From a virus, in the IMG/VR virus record IMGVR_UViG_3300049789_000040, positions 1 to 41,014 of that record: a stretch of 41,014 bases of DNA, one strand, 5' to 3'. Below are positions 1-6,955 of this stretch, one piece after another. Every line of letters starts with the position of its first letter. The stretch's first letter is position 1. Below the pieces are notes generated by a model, which was not told where the DNA came from, did not search any database, and saw only the letters and a program-made list of their open reading frames with translations. Position numbers and translations under genes: made by a program.

Positions 1-19
1 GGTGAGGCCGCACCTCACC
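1..19. terminator. 7-bp perfect hairpin at window edge
   Basis: GGTGAGG and CCTCACC are perfect inverted repeats around a 5-nt loop at the first base of the window, followed on the plus strand by a pyrimidine-rich stretch. This could end transcription of a gene lying to the left, but there is no clear T-run and the left context is missing. The rest of 20-162 shows no convincing gene. Confidence 0.25.
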
Positions 20-162
20 CCTCGCTTCTGGGCGGTCTGGGCGGTCCCCGCGGGCTTGATCTCCATCACCTGGCCGGCCGGTGGCCTGCGCGCCAGTGGA
101 CGTGTCCGGTGTCATGACGTACCCTGCTCGCTCACCCTACAACCCGAGCAGAACGAGGTGTC

Positions 163-774
163 ATGCACACACTGCGCGTCGTTGCTGTTGTCCTGGTAGT
201 CCTGGTCGCTGGTCTGGCCTGCGCGCCCGGGCCTGCAGGGCCGGCTGGGCCTCCGGGGCCGGCCGGCGCGACCGGGCCGCAGGGAGATCGAGGCCCGCAG
301 GGGCAATCCTTCGTCGCCGGGAGCGCGCTGGTGTGGAAGGACGCAGCGGGCGTCGCCACCGGCCTCGGGGACCGACTCATGGTGGAGGACGGGAACGGCT
401 ACTGGTGGTTCCTGAACGCGGAGACGGCAGGCCCGGACGGCGCGCAGCATTCCTATGGGCCCGCGGCTGGCACGCTGTACTTCACCGGCTCCAACTGCAC
501 CGGCTCAACCTTCCTCGCCGGGCCGCTCCCACCACCGCGGGTGCCCTTCGCCTACGGCGGCCGGAGCCCATACCGCGTGCGCTCTGACACCGCGCTGTTC
601 CAGACGGTGGTGATCTACTCGAAGAAGGACGTCGCGACGAACTGCGCGAACATCACCACGCCAGGCGGTCAGGCGCTCTACCTTTTCGCGGATTCGGACG
701 CTCCGCAGATTAACACCCTGGCCCCACCAGGGCTCGGCCTGACTCCGCCCCTACACCTTGAGCACACGCCATGA
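163..774 (+). CDS. Collagen-like putative lipoprotein (moron)
   Basis: A 203-aa protein. Residues 1-20 form a hydrophobic signal sequence rich in V and L that ends at Cys20, so it is probably a type II (lipoprotein) signal, although the residues just before the Cys (GLA) are not an ideal lipobox. Residues 23-49 are nine Gly-X-Y triplets (GPAGPAGPPGPAGATG and so on), a collagen-like stretch that would form a trimeric rod. The rest has two Cys (about residues 111 and 166) and no family I recognise. The start follows GAGGTG a few bases upstream. It overlaps the next lipoprotein gene by ATGA, so the pair is co-translated. Collagen-like stretches also occur in phage tail fibres, but the signal sequence argues for an exported, membrane-anchored protein. 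Confidence 0.7.
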   Translation: MHTLRVVAVVLVVLVAGLACAPGPAGPAGPPGPAGATGPQGDRGPQGQSFVAGSALVWKDAAGVATGLGDRLMVEDGNGYWWFLNAETAGPDGAQHSYGPAAGTLYFTGSNCTGSTFLAGPLPPPRVPFAYGGRSPYRVRSDTALFQTVVIYSKKDVATNCANITTPGGQALYLFADSDAPQINTLAPPGLGLTPPLHLEHTP

Positions 775-1280
775 GGCGGGCGTTGTTCTCGGCGGGCTGC
801 CTACTGCTGGCTTGCGTGACGCCGTATCAGCCCGTCGGCCCCGGCGGCGGCTACAGTGAGGCGCCACTCCAACACCCCGGCGAATGGTATCTGGAGGTAA
901 CTGGCAACGGGTTCACGAACAGGGCAACGCTACTCAGCTACTGGCACCGCCGGGCCCAAGAACTCTGCGATGGAGACCAGTATGAGGCGAACTTCGACAT
1001 CGAGCGCTCCAGCAAGTCATTGGGGACCGACATCGACACGAACGCATCTGCGCGCGCTGGATATGGGTCCGCCCACGGTTCCAGCCATACTTCCATTACG
1101 GACCGCGGTTCCGTGACTAGATATGGCGTGGTCGGTGTGTTGCGCTGCTATCAGCAGCCCGCGGCATCGGCATCACCTGCGGTGGTGCCCACCCAACCCG
1201 TTACTGGACCTGGCTGTCGTTCCGATTCGGATTGCAAGTTTGAACGCATTTGCGACCAGGGGCGCTGTCGCGACCCGTGA
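771..1280 (+). CDS. Cys-rich lipoprotein with CTPYQP start
   Basis: A 169-aa protein. Its signal peptide ends in LLAC, a good lipobox with the lipidated Cys at 15. The mature start CVTPYQPVGPGGGYSE followed by a GNGFTNRATL segment resembles a bacterial lipoprotein family that begins CTPYQP..GGYSE, from my memory of that family. The C-terminus (about residues 148-167) has four close cysteines in the pattern CRSDSDCKFERICDQGRC, like the Dickkopf-type cysteine-rich ends often seen in myxobacterial secreted proteins. The start overlaps the upstream gene (ATGA). The stop lies 1 bp from the stop of the oppositely oriented tail-fibre gene. It is probably a lysogenic-conversion lipoprotein; function unknown. 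Confidence 0.75.
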   Translation: MRRALFSAGCLLLACVTPYQPVGPGGGYSEAPLQHPGEWYLEVTGNGFTNRATLLSYWHRRAQELCDGDQYEANFDIERSSKSLGTDIDTNASARAGYGSAHGSSHTSITDRGSVTRYGVVGVLRCYQQPAASASPAVVPTQPVTGPGCRSDSDCKFERICDQGRCRDP

Positions 1281-1281
1281 G

Positions 1282-2235
1282 CTACTGCGCTCCGTAAAAC
1301 AGCACTGCCATTTTGAGCACGGTGCCCCAAGAGTCGATCACGACGCTCCCGCCGGTGCTCTTGGAGAGCCCCGCCACAACAGAGCCGGTATTCCGGGTGG
1401 TCGGGTTGAGCATGATGGTGTCCGACCCCACCACTCCGGTCATCTGCTGGCCCACGACGGCGTAGTTCCCAGCCGCGAACCCGGACCCCAGGGTGATGGT
1501 GAACGTCGAGGCCGACGTCCGCGCCACGGACGCCACATTGAAGCCCGCGTCCACGCTGATGGTGAACGGACTGCCTGAGCCGTCGATGTTGAGCACGCAC
1601 CACGCCTTGCAGACGTTCGCCGGGGTCAGCCGGTTCGCGATTGCCGTCGTGCTCGTCGGGTAGGCCACGGCCGACAGGTCCAGATCCCCGTTCGTCAGCG
1701 AGAGCGCGTCCTGGCGCGTCCCCCCGGTGGCCGCCGTCGCCGCCGAGATGCTGAGCTTGGTGGTGGCCTGGGCGATGTCCTTGGAGTTCACCGCCAACCG
1801 CACGTCATGGGAGCCAGCGCGGTAGAGGCCCGCCCCGGCCTCGCCTGAGAAGGACAGCCCCGGCGCGCTGATCAGCCCATCCTCGGCCAGGACTTGCCCC
1901 GTCGCCTGGAGCGCCGCCGAGATGGTCAGCCGCGAGGCCGTCATCTTCAGCCGGTCCACCCCCGCGATGGCGAACCGCAGGTCTCCGGCCCCCGCCCGGT
2001 ACAGCCCCGAGTTCGTCTCCAGTCGCCACGCCAGCCCCGGCGCCCCCACCGCCCCGGCGTCGAGTTGGAGCTGGCCAAGCATCGCCCCTCGCCCGTTCCG
2101 GTCCAGGCTTTGGGTGAGCTCGTTCCCGATGTCGGACATGGTGTTGTTCGCCCATGCCGCGGTGGCGGGCGTGTTCCCCACCACCGGGTTGACGGCGGAC
2201 GGGAGGGAGTAGGTTCCGCTGGCGTTGCGAGGCAT
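1282..2235 (-). CDS. Putative tail fibre / receptor-binding protein
   Basis: A 317-aa protein with the N-terminal pattern typical of phage tail fibres: a short conserved start (MPRNASGTYSLP), then a WANNTMSDIGNELTQSLDRNG segment. Two related repeats follow, SGLYRAGAGDLRFAI and AGLYRAGSHDVRLAV, with beta-rich Ala/Thr/Ser spacers, as in trimeric fibre shafts. The C-terminal half is rich in T, V and G. ATG start with GGAGAC upstream. It is the last gene of the minus-strand virion block, where a podovirus fibre or tailspike is expected. Receptor and fold are unknown. Confidence 0.7.
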   Translation of the reverse strand: MPRNASGTYSLPSAVNPVVGNTPATAAWANNTMSDIGNELTQSLDRNGRGAMLGQLQLDAGAVGAPGLAWRLETNSGLYRAGAGDLRFAIAGVDRLKMTASRLTISAALQATGQVLAEDGLISAPGLSFSGEAGAGLYRAGSHDVRLAVNSKDIAQATTKLSISAATAATGGTRQDALSLTNGDLDLSAVAYPTSTTAIANRLTPANVCKAWCVLNIDGSGSPFTISVDAGFNVASVARTSASTFTITLGSGFAAGNYAVVGQQMTGVVGSDTIMLNPTTRNTGSVVAGLSKSTGGSVVIDSWGTVLKMAVLFYGAQ

Positions 2236-2246
2236 GGTGTCTCCGG

Positions 2247-3956
2247 TTACGGCGTCTGGTTGCGGTTGGCGAGGTAGTCCGCGAGCGCGGCGCGCTGCTG
2301 GGCGGTGAGCGCCGTCCCGCCGCCGATGCCGGCGGTCAGTGCGGCCCGGCCGATGCCCGGAAGCTCGCGCTCCGCCGCGGCGGGGAGGCCCCGGAGGGCG
2401 TTGGCCAGCTCGGACACCGCGGCGCCCGTCACGGCACCGGAGGATGGCCCCACGGCGCGCAGGGCCATGGAGGCGGGCGCCGCCACGACGCCCGGGAGGC
2501 CGAAGTGCGCGCCCCCGGCCATGCCCGCCAGCATGTCGTACAGGCCGACCGGGTTGCGCTTCGCGGCCTTCCCGGCCCCCTGCTGCGCCAGGTTGCGGAG
2601 GCGGATGAGCGCGGCGTCCTCCGCCTTCGCCGGCTGGAACGCAGCGGCGACCTCCGGAGCCTTCGCCGCTTGCCGGTCCACCGCGTTCTCGATGGCGGTC
2701 TTCAGCTTGTCCGCCAGCGCTACCCGCCCCTCCGCGGCGCTCTTCAGGTCTGCGCCGGCGCCCAGTGCCCTGAAGTCCTGCGCCGCGGCGTTCTGAAGGG
2801 TGCGCTTCATCCCCTCCGCCACGTCCAGCGGCATGTCCGCCTCGCCGGGCTGGTACTGGGCGCCCAGCTTCTCCGCGAAGCGCTGCATCAGGGGCGGCCC
2901 GGCGCCGATGGGGTCCATCAGGACGCGCTTGGCCGCGTCCTGCGCCACCTCAGCGGCGATGCGGTGCGCGTTCGGCCCCTGCACCCCCGCCGCCTGGAGC
3001 TCGTCCAAGATGGAACCATAGAGCGCTCCGGCCTGGTCTGCCTGCGCGGTGGCCCGGTCTGCCGCCCCCTGGGTGGTGGACCCGAACTTGATGATGCCAC
3101 GCCGGATGGCGTCCATCACCGTCTCCTCGGGGATGGGGGAGCCCTTCGAGAGCGTCTCCGAGCCCCCCTGGAGCACCCGCCGCCCGAGCCGCGTGGCCAG
3201 CGCCCGGCCCAGCCCGCCGATCTTCTCGTTCGCCGCGCCGATCAACTTGGGGAGGTAGTACGCGCCGGCGCCCGCAGCCGCACCCAGGGCCCCGCCGACC
3301 CCGGTGTCCAGCGCCGCCCGGCCCAGCTGGCCCACATCCCCGGTGGTCAGGTCCGCCTCGGAGCCGCCAAATCCGGCCGCCGACCCCAGCTTCGCGCCTT
3401 GGAGCGCCGCCTGACCTGCCGTCGCCGCGCCGCCGCCCATCAGTGGAGCCGTCACCGCGCCGCCGGCGAGGTTCCCGAGGCCGTAGGACCAGGGCGCGGC
3501 CTCCTTCGCCGCAACATTCTCCTGCCGCGCCGAGTCCCGCCCCATTCGGTACTCCCCCAGCGCCCGGCGCAGCCGCGCGCCCGGGCCCTCCTTCGCGAGC
3601 CGGGCGGCCCGCTCCTCGTCCACCTGGGCGGCTCGCGCGCGCTGGTCCGCCGGGACGTCGGAGGTGGCCTCCGCCAGCGCCTTCGCCGGCCCCAGGAGGA
3701 ACCCGGCCGGGCTGAGCCACAGCGCCTTGTCCGGGAGGGTCTGGATGGCACCCTGGAGTTCGTCCCCGAGGCCCAGGGTGGCGCCTTGGACGGCGCCGCG
3801 GCCGAAGGCTTCACCCCCGCCGACCAAAGGTGCAGCCTGCCCGTTTGGTGTGGCGCCAGCTTGCGCCCACAGGGCGGCAAGATCCTCGGGCGGCGGCGGG
3901 GACTTCGCCGCTGGCTTCGCCTGCTCCCACAGCTTCTGCAGCTCCTCCGGCGTCAC
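2247..3956 (-). CDS. Putative internal virion / DNA-ejection protein (569 aa)
   Basis: A 569-aa Ala/Gly-rich protein. The N-terminus carries two copies of a short helical repeat (EELQKLWEQA at 4-13 and EDLAALWAQA at 25-34). It continues with FGRGAVQGATLGLGDELQ, a pattern I associate with phage internal or tail virion proteins, and then a long Gly/Ala-rich stretch (about 165-250) that could insert into a membrane. Position in the row of proteins after the tail genes suggests a role like the P22 ejection proteins (gp7, gp20, gp16); there is no sequence motif that proves it. GTG start, GTGA overlap with the gene upstream. One copy of the dispersed 25-bp palindrome (3824-3848) lies inside it and encodes PNGQAAPLV near residues 36-44. 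Confidence 0.55.
   Translation of the reverse strand: MTPEELQKLWEQAKPAAKSPPPPEDLAALWAQAGATPNGQAAPLVGGGEAFGRGAVQGATLGLGDELQGAIQTLPDKALWLSPAGFLLGPAKALAEATSDVPADQRARAAQVDEERAARLAKEGPGARLRRALGEYRMGRDSARQENVAAKEAAPWSYGLGNLAGGAVTAPLMGGGAATAGQAALQGAKLGSAAGFGGSEADLTTGDVGQLGRAALDTGVGGALGAAAGAGAYYLPKLIGAANEKIGGLGRALATRLGRRVLQGGSETLSKGSPIPEETVMDAIRRGIIKFGSTTQGAADRATAQADQAGALYGSILDELQAAGVQGPNAHRIAAEVAQDAAKRVLMDPIGAGPPLMQRFAEKLGAQYQPGEADMPLDVAEGMKRTLQNAAAQDFRALGAGADLKSAAEGRVALADKLKTAIENAVDRQAAKAPEVAAAFQPAKAEDAALIRLRNLAQQGAGKAAKRNPVGLYDMLAGMAGGAHFGLPGVVAAPASMALRAVGPSSGAVTGAAVSELANALRGLPAAAERELPGIGRAALTAGIGGGTALTAQQRAALADYLANRNQTP
3824..3848. repeat. 25-bp dispersed palindrome, copy A
   Basis: CCAAAGGTGCAG followed by CCTGCCCGTTTGG: a quasi-palindrome with CCAAA/TTTGG ends, inside the 569-aa virion gene. 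Same element at 23281-23305, 31399-31423 and 36779-36803. This copy has two mismatches in the right half against copy C. On the minus strand it is read in frame as P-N-G-Q-A-A-P-L. Confidence 0.75.
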
Positions 3957-5212
3957 GACTTCACCCGCACCGTGCCGTCGCTGAGCTTCTGGAGGACGCG
4001 CCCGTCAGGCAGGGTGCGCTCCTCCACGACGCCGGGGGATGACGATGGCGCGGCCGCGCTACCCTCCGGCGCGGCCGCTGACGCCTTGGAGCCGCTGGTC
4101 CGGGAGCGGATGGCCCCGAGCTGGCCCTGCATCGCCGCCTTCCGGTTGGCCATGTCCTGCTTCAGCACCTGGGCGGCTGCCTCGATCTGCGCGAGGCTGG
4201 CATCCGGCCCGAGGAGCTGCTCCACCTCACCGCGGGCGGAATCCGACACCACGCCGCTGCCGGTGCCACCGGAGAGCACCTTCGCCACCTCCTGGACGGC
4301 CACCTGCCGGGCGGTGATGTACCGCTGCAGATCCGCGCTGCCGGCCAGGCCCTGCTGCACGGCCCGGAGGGGCCGGTTGAACCACGGGGAGCCGGTGTCG
4401 ATCACCTTCTTCGCCGCGCCGAGCGCGGTGTCCAGGTTGGCGTTCGCCGTCTTCTCGAAGGCGTCCACCCGGTCCGCCTGCGCCTGGAGCGCCTTGAGCG
4501 AGCCGGTGTCCGCTTTGTACCCGGCCTCGGCCGAGGCCAGGTCCAGGCCCGGGTGACGCTCGCTGGCCCGCTGCATGATCGCCACCCGCACCCCCGCGCC
4601 GGCCTTGCCCAGGCCCAGCTGCGGGAGGCCACCGCCGGCGGCGAACTTGTCCGCGAGGGCGTTGAGGGTGTCGTCCCCCATGGTGCCCAGCAGGGCATTC
4701 TGCTGGTTCTGCATCGCCTGCCGCTGCAGCGCCCGGTTCCGGGCGTTCTCGTCCACCTGGTAGCCCTTTTCGCCCAGCCCCAGCACCGGCTCCAGCTCCT
4801 GCGCGGTGGCCGTCGGGCTGACCTTCATCTGGGGCATGAACTTCGCGAGCAGCGCGCGCGCGGTCTGCGACTCCGCCGACGCGGGGTTCGTCTTCAGCTG
4901 GCGCGCGGCGGCCTTCGCATCCTCCTCCGCCTGGCCGGTAGCGAGCTGCTGGCGCTGGAGCGCCATCCGCAGCCGCTGGCCTGGCATCTCCCCCAGCTGC
5001 TCCGCCCCCTGGCGCGCGTTCGCCACCAGCTGCTGGCCGTAGGGGGCGAGCACCTTGTCGCCGGTGAAGGAGGCCACCGTCCCCAGCTGCTCCTGGCCCC
5101 GGAGCGCCGCGGCCTGGGCGAGCAGCCGCCGCCGCGTCGCCGCGTCCAGAGCCCCCGGCCCGGTGTCGTCGTCCGGGGCGAACATCTGCCACGAGTCGTA
5201 CCCGGCGCCCAT
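3953..5212 (-). CDS. Putative internal virion protein (419 aa)
   Basis: A 419-aa protein rich in A, Q, R and L, predicted to be almost entirely helical and probably coiled-coil for long stretches (for example RRRLLAQAAALRGQEQ and QRLRMALQRQQLATGQAEEDAKAAARQLK). There is no signal peptide or catalytic motif. The C-terminus ends in a small basic segment (LPDGRVLQKLSDGTVRVKS). The gene lies between other internal-protein candidates; in podoviruses the genes after the tail-tube region encode proteins ejected with DNA, and that is the inferred role. ATG start; it overlaps the next gene by 4 bp. Confidence 0.5.
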   Translation of the reverse strand: MGAGYDSWQMFAPDDDTGPGALDAATRRRLLAQAAALRGQEQLGTVASFTGDKVLAPYGQQLVANARQGAEQLGEMPGQRLRMALQRQQLATGQAEEDAKAAARQLKTNPASAESQTARALLAKFMPQMKVSPTATAQELEPVLGLGEKGYQVDENARNRALQRQAMQNQQNALLGTMGDDTLNALADKFAAGGGLPQLGLGKAGAGVRVAIMQRASERHPGLDLASAEAGYKADTGSLKALQAQADRVDAFEKTANANLDTALGAAKKVIDTGSPWFNRPLRAVQQGLAGSADLQRYITARQVAVQEVAKVLSGGTGSGVVSDSARGEVEQLLGPDASLAQIEAAAQVLKQDMANRKAAMQGQLGAIRSRTSGSKASAAAPEGSAAAPSSSPGVVEERTLPDGRVLQKLSDGTVRVKS

Positions 5213-5215
5213 GCG

Positions 5216-5617
5216 CTACCCCATGCCGTAGGTGTCGTTCGGGAGGAGATCCCCGGCCCCCGCGGGGAGCGCCGGCTGGGCCTGCGGCGGCTGGCGGCCC
5301 TGGAGGAGCTTCTGGAGCAGCATCTGCCGGGCGTCCACCTGCCCGCCCATGAGTTGGTCCATCTGGTCGCGAAGTTGGTGCTGGCGGACGCCGCCGAGCA
5401 GCGCACCGCCCGCATCCGCCACGCCGCCAAAGAGCGCGCCCAAGGGCGAGGAATGCTGCTGGCCGCTCCCCTGCCGGAGCGCCTCGGCCTGCATCATCTG
5501 CTGCTGCAGCATCTGCTGCTTCTCGGGCGCCACCCCGAGGGTCAGGAGCTGGCGGAGCTCCGCCGGGGTGAACTGGGCCAGCTGGTTCTGCTCGTCGCCG
5601 TCGTTGTCGTCGTACAT
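5216..5617 (-). CDS. Gln-rich small virion-region protein (133 aa)
   Basis: A 133-aa protein with an acidic start (MYDDNDGDEQNQL), a Gln/Met-rich helix (PEKQQMLQQQMMQAEALRQ), a Gly-rich middle (GALFGGVADAGGALLGG) and a second Gln-rich helix. I do not recognise a family. Third-position GC and tight packing (3-bp gap to the next gene) support coding. Probably a minor virion or ejection protein. Confidence 0.55.
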   Translation of the reverse strand: MYDDNDGDEQNQLAQFTPAELRQLLTLGVAPEKQQMLQQQMMQAEALRQGSGQQHSSPLGALFGGVADAGGALLGGVRQHQLRDQMDQLMGGQVDARQMLLQKLLQGRQPPQAQPALPAGAGDLLPNDTYGMG

Positions 5618-5626
5618 GTCGTTCTC

Positions 5627-6490
5627 CTACAGCAGGAATGGGAGCGCCTGTGCGCCGAGCCCGAGCAATTGACCAAACCCACCCAGGGTGTCGGCCTGGC
5701 TCTTTTGATTGGCCTGGTAGTTCCGGAACGCGGCGTTGTCCCCGGCCATCGCCGCGCCGAGCAGGTTGGGGCCCTGCACCTGGTTGAAGTTCGGCATCTG
5801 GAGGAAGCTCTGCAGCTGCCCCAGCTCCGCCAGCGGCTGCTCGCGCTTTCGGAGGAGGTCGGCAATCGCCATCTGCCGCGCCATCGCCGAGTTCTGGAAC
5901 ACCTGGTTGCCGGCCGCCGTCCCCTGCGCGATGGCGGAGGACATCGCGCCCCCGTAGGCGTCATTCCGGTCCCGGCCGAACTGGGCCATGGCGTTCCGGC
6001 CGGCCTCGGAGTCCGGGTCGATTCCCTGGTTCGCCAGCTGCTGGCGGAGCTGGTCGCCGCGCTGGTTCCACTGGGGGTCGAGCCGGGTGGTGGCCTGGTT
6101 GTAGGCGGAGTTGATCGCCTGGTCCCGCGCCTGCTGGCCGTTGTCCAGCTGAGGCACGCCGGAGAAGTCGAGCGGCGAGGAGAGCGCGTCCTGGGCCTGA
6201 CCGGTCAGGGCGGTGTTCGCCGCGCTCAGCCCGCCGTTGAGGCTGGTGGTGAGGTGCCACTGCCCATCCGGGCCCTGGGACCAACCCATGGACGCGTTCG
6301 GCGTGGTGACGTCCGGGCGGTTGAGCTGGGCGTTCTGCTGGGACTCCTGCGTCGCCGCGCCCTTGTAGTCCGGGGGCGCCGGGGCGTTCTTCTTCCCTCC
6401 GCTGCTGAGGTGGCCGCTCGGGTCGGACTGGTTGCCCCGGTCGTCCGGCCGATCCCCTCCGCCGCCTCCCACTGGCAAGCTGAAACCCAT
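5627..6490 (-). CDS. Phage virion-associated protein (287 aa)
   Basis: A 287-aa protein of a kind often found next to the internal proteins of podoviruses. It has a Gly-rich N-terminus, a PPDYKGAA motif near residue 40 followed by a Gln/Asn-rich helix, a segment with the pattern LTGQAQDAL...LDNGQQARDQAINSAYNQATTRLDPQW, and then QGIDPDSEAGRNAMAQF, which reads like a head-tail or ejection-associated helical protein. The start codon abuts the stop of the acetyltransferase gene. No enzyme motif is visible. Confidence 0.6.
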   Translation of the reverse strand: MGFSLPVGGGGGDRPDDRGNQSDPSGHLSSGGKKNAPAPPDYKGAATQESQQNAQLNRPDVTTPNASMGWSQGPDGQWHLTTSLNGGLSAANTALTGQAQDALSSPLDFSGVPQLDNGQQARDQAINSAYNQATTRLDPQWNQRGDQLRQQLANQGIDPDSEAGRNAMAQFGRDRNDAYGGAMSSAIAQGTAAGNQVFQNSAMARQMAIADLLRKREQPLAELGQLQSFLQMPNFNQVQGPNLLGAAMAGDNAAFRNYQANQKSQADTLGGFGQLLGLGAQALPFLL

Positions 6491-6955
6491 CTACGCGGCC
6501 CTCCTCTCGTTCCGACGGGAGCGCGCGCGGGGCCCTGACTCCAGCCACCGGCACTCCTCTCGGCGCATTTCCACCAGCACCAGGTCCTCACCGGGCGCCG
6601 CGCCATCCCGCACCCGGTGCACCAACCGGAAGCCGAGGTGCTGGGCCACCCGGAGGCTCGCCGCGTTGCCCCCGCGGATGAGCCCGAGCAGCACGAGGCG
6701 GCCGGCCTGCAGGAAGGGGTACTCGAACGCCGGGCGGACCAGCGCGCGCCATGCGGCGGGGCTCTCGACAGCGACGTGCGCTTGGACGGAACTGTCCGTC
6801 CACCCGTCGTAAGCGGCCATGCCCCGGATGTCCCCGCTGGCGCTCACCACGGCGATCCCGCGGGCGCTCGGGGACAGCGCGACGCCCACGCGCTGCTCCA
6901 GCCAGGCGAGCACCCGGCGCGGGGCCGGCACCACGCTGTAGCCACGCGCGCTCAC
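6491..6955 (-). CDS. GNAT-family N-acetyltransferase-like protein
   Basis: A 154-aa protein. The C-terminal half carries the GNAT-type signature GNAASLRVAQHLGF (acetyl-CoA binding loop and helix, residues about 107-120) followed by a beta-strand region ending LVLVEMRREE. The N-terminal half holds GIAVVSASGDIRGMAAYDGW, a GNAT-like central strand pair. Such small acetyltransferases are found in the virion gene block of many podoviruses, but their substrate is not known. The GTG start overlaps the upstream stop as GTGA. The open frame continues far upstream through the neighbouring gene, but only this part has coding-like content. Confidence 0.7.
   Translation of the reverse strand: MSARGYSVVPAPRRVLAWLEQRVGVALSPSARGIAVVSASGDIRGMAAYDGWTDSSVQAHVAVESPAAWRALVRPAFEYPFLQAGRLVLLGLIRGGNAASLRVAQHLGFRLVHRVRDGAAPGEDLVLVEMRREECRWLESGPRARSRRNERRAA

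Noticed and set aside
1-115. Minus-strand open frame starting at 115 and leaving the left edge
   Set aside because: Only 38 codons, Gly/Arg/Asp-rich low complexity, and no good ribosome site. Cannot be judged without sequence to the left.
2505-4556. 683-aa plus-strand open frame
   Set aside because: Antisense to the virion genes with good coding content on the minus strand; long shadow frames are normal at this GC level. The same holds for 4553-6538, 13480-15969 and 21887-23509.
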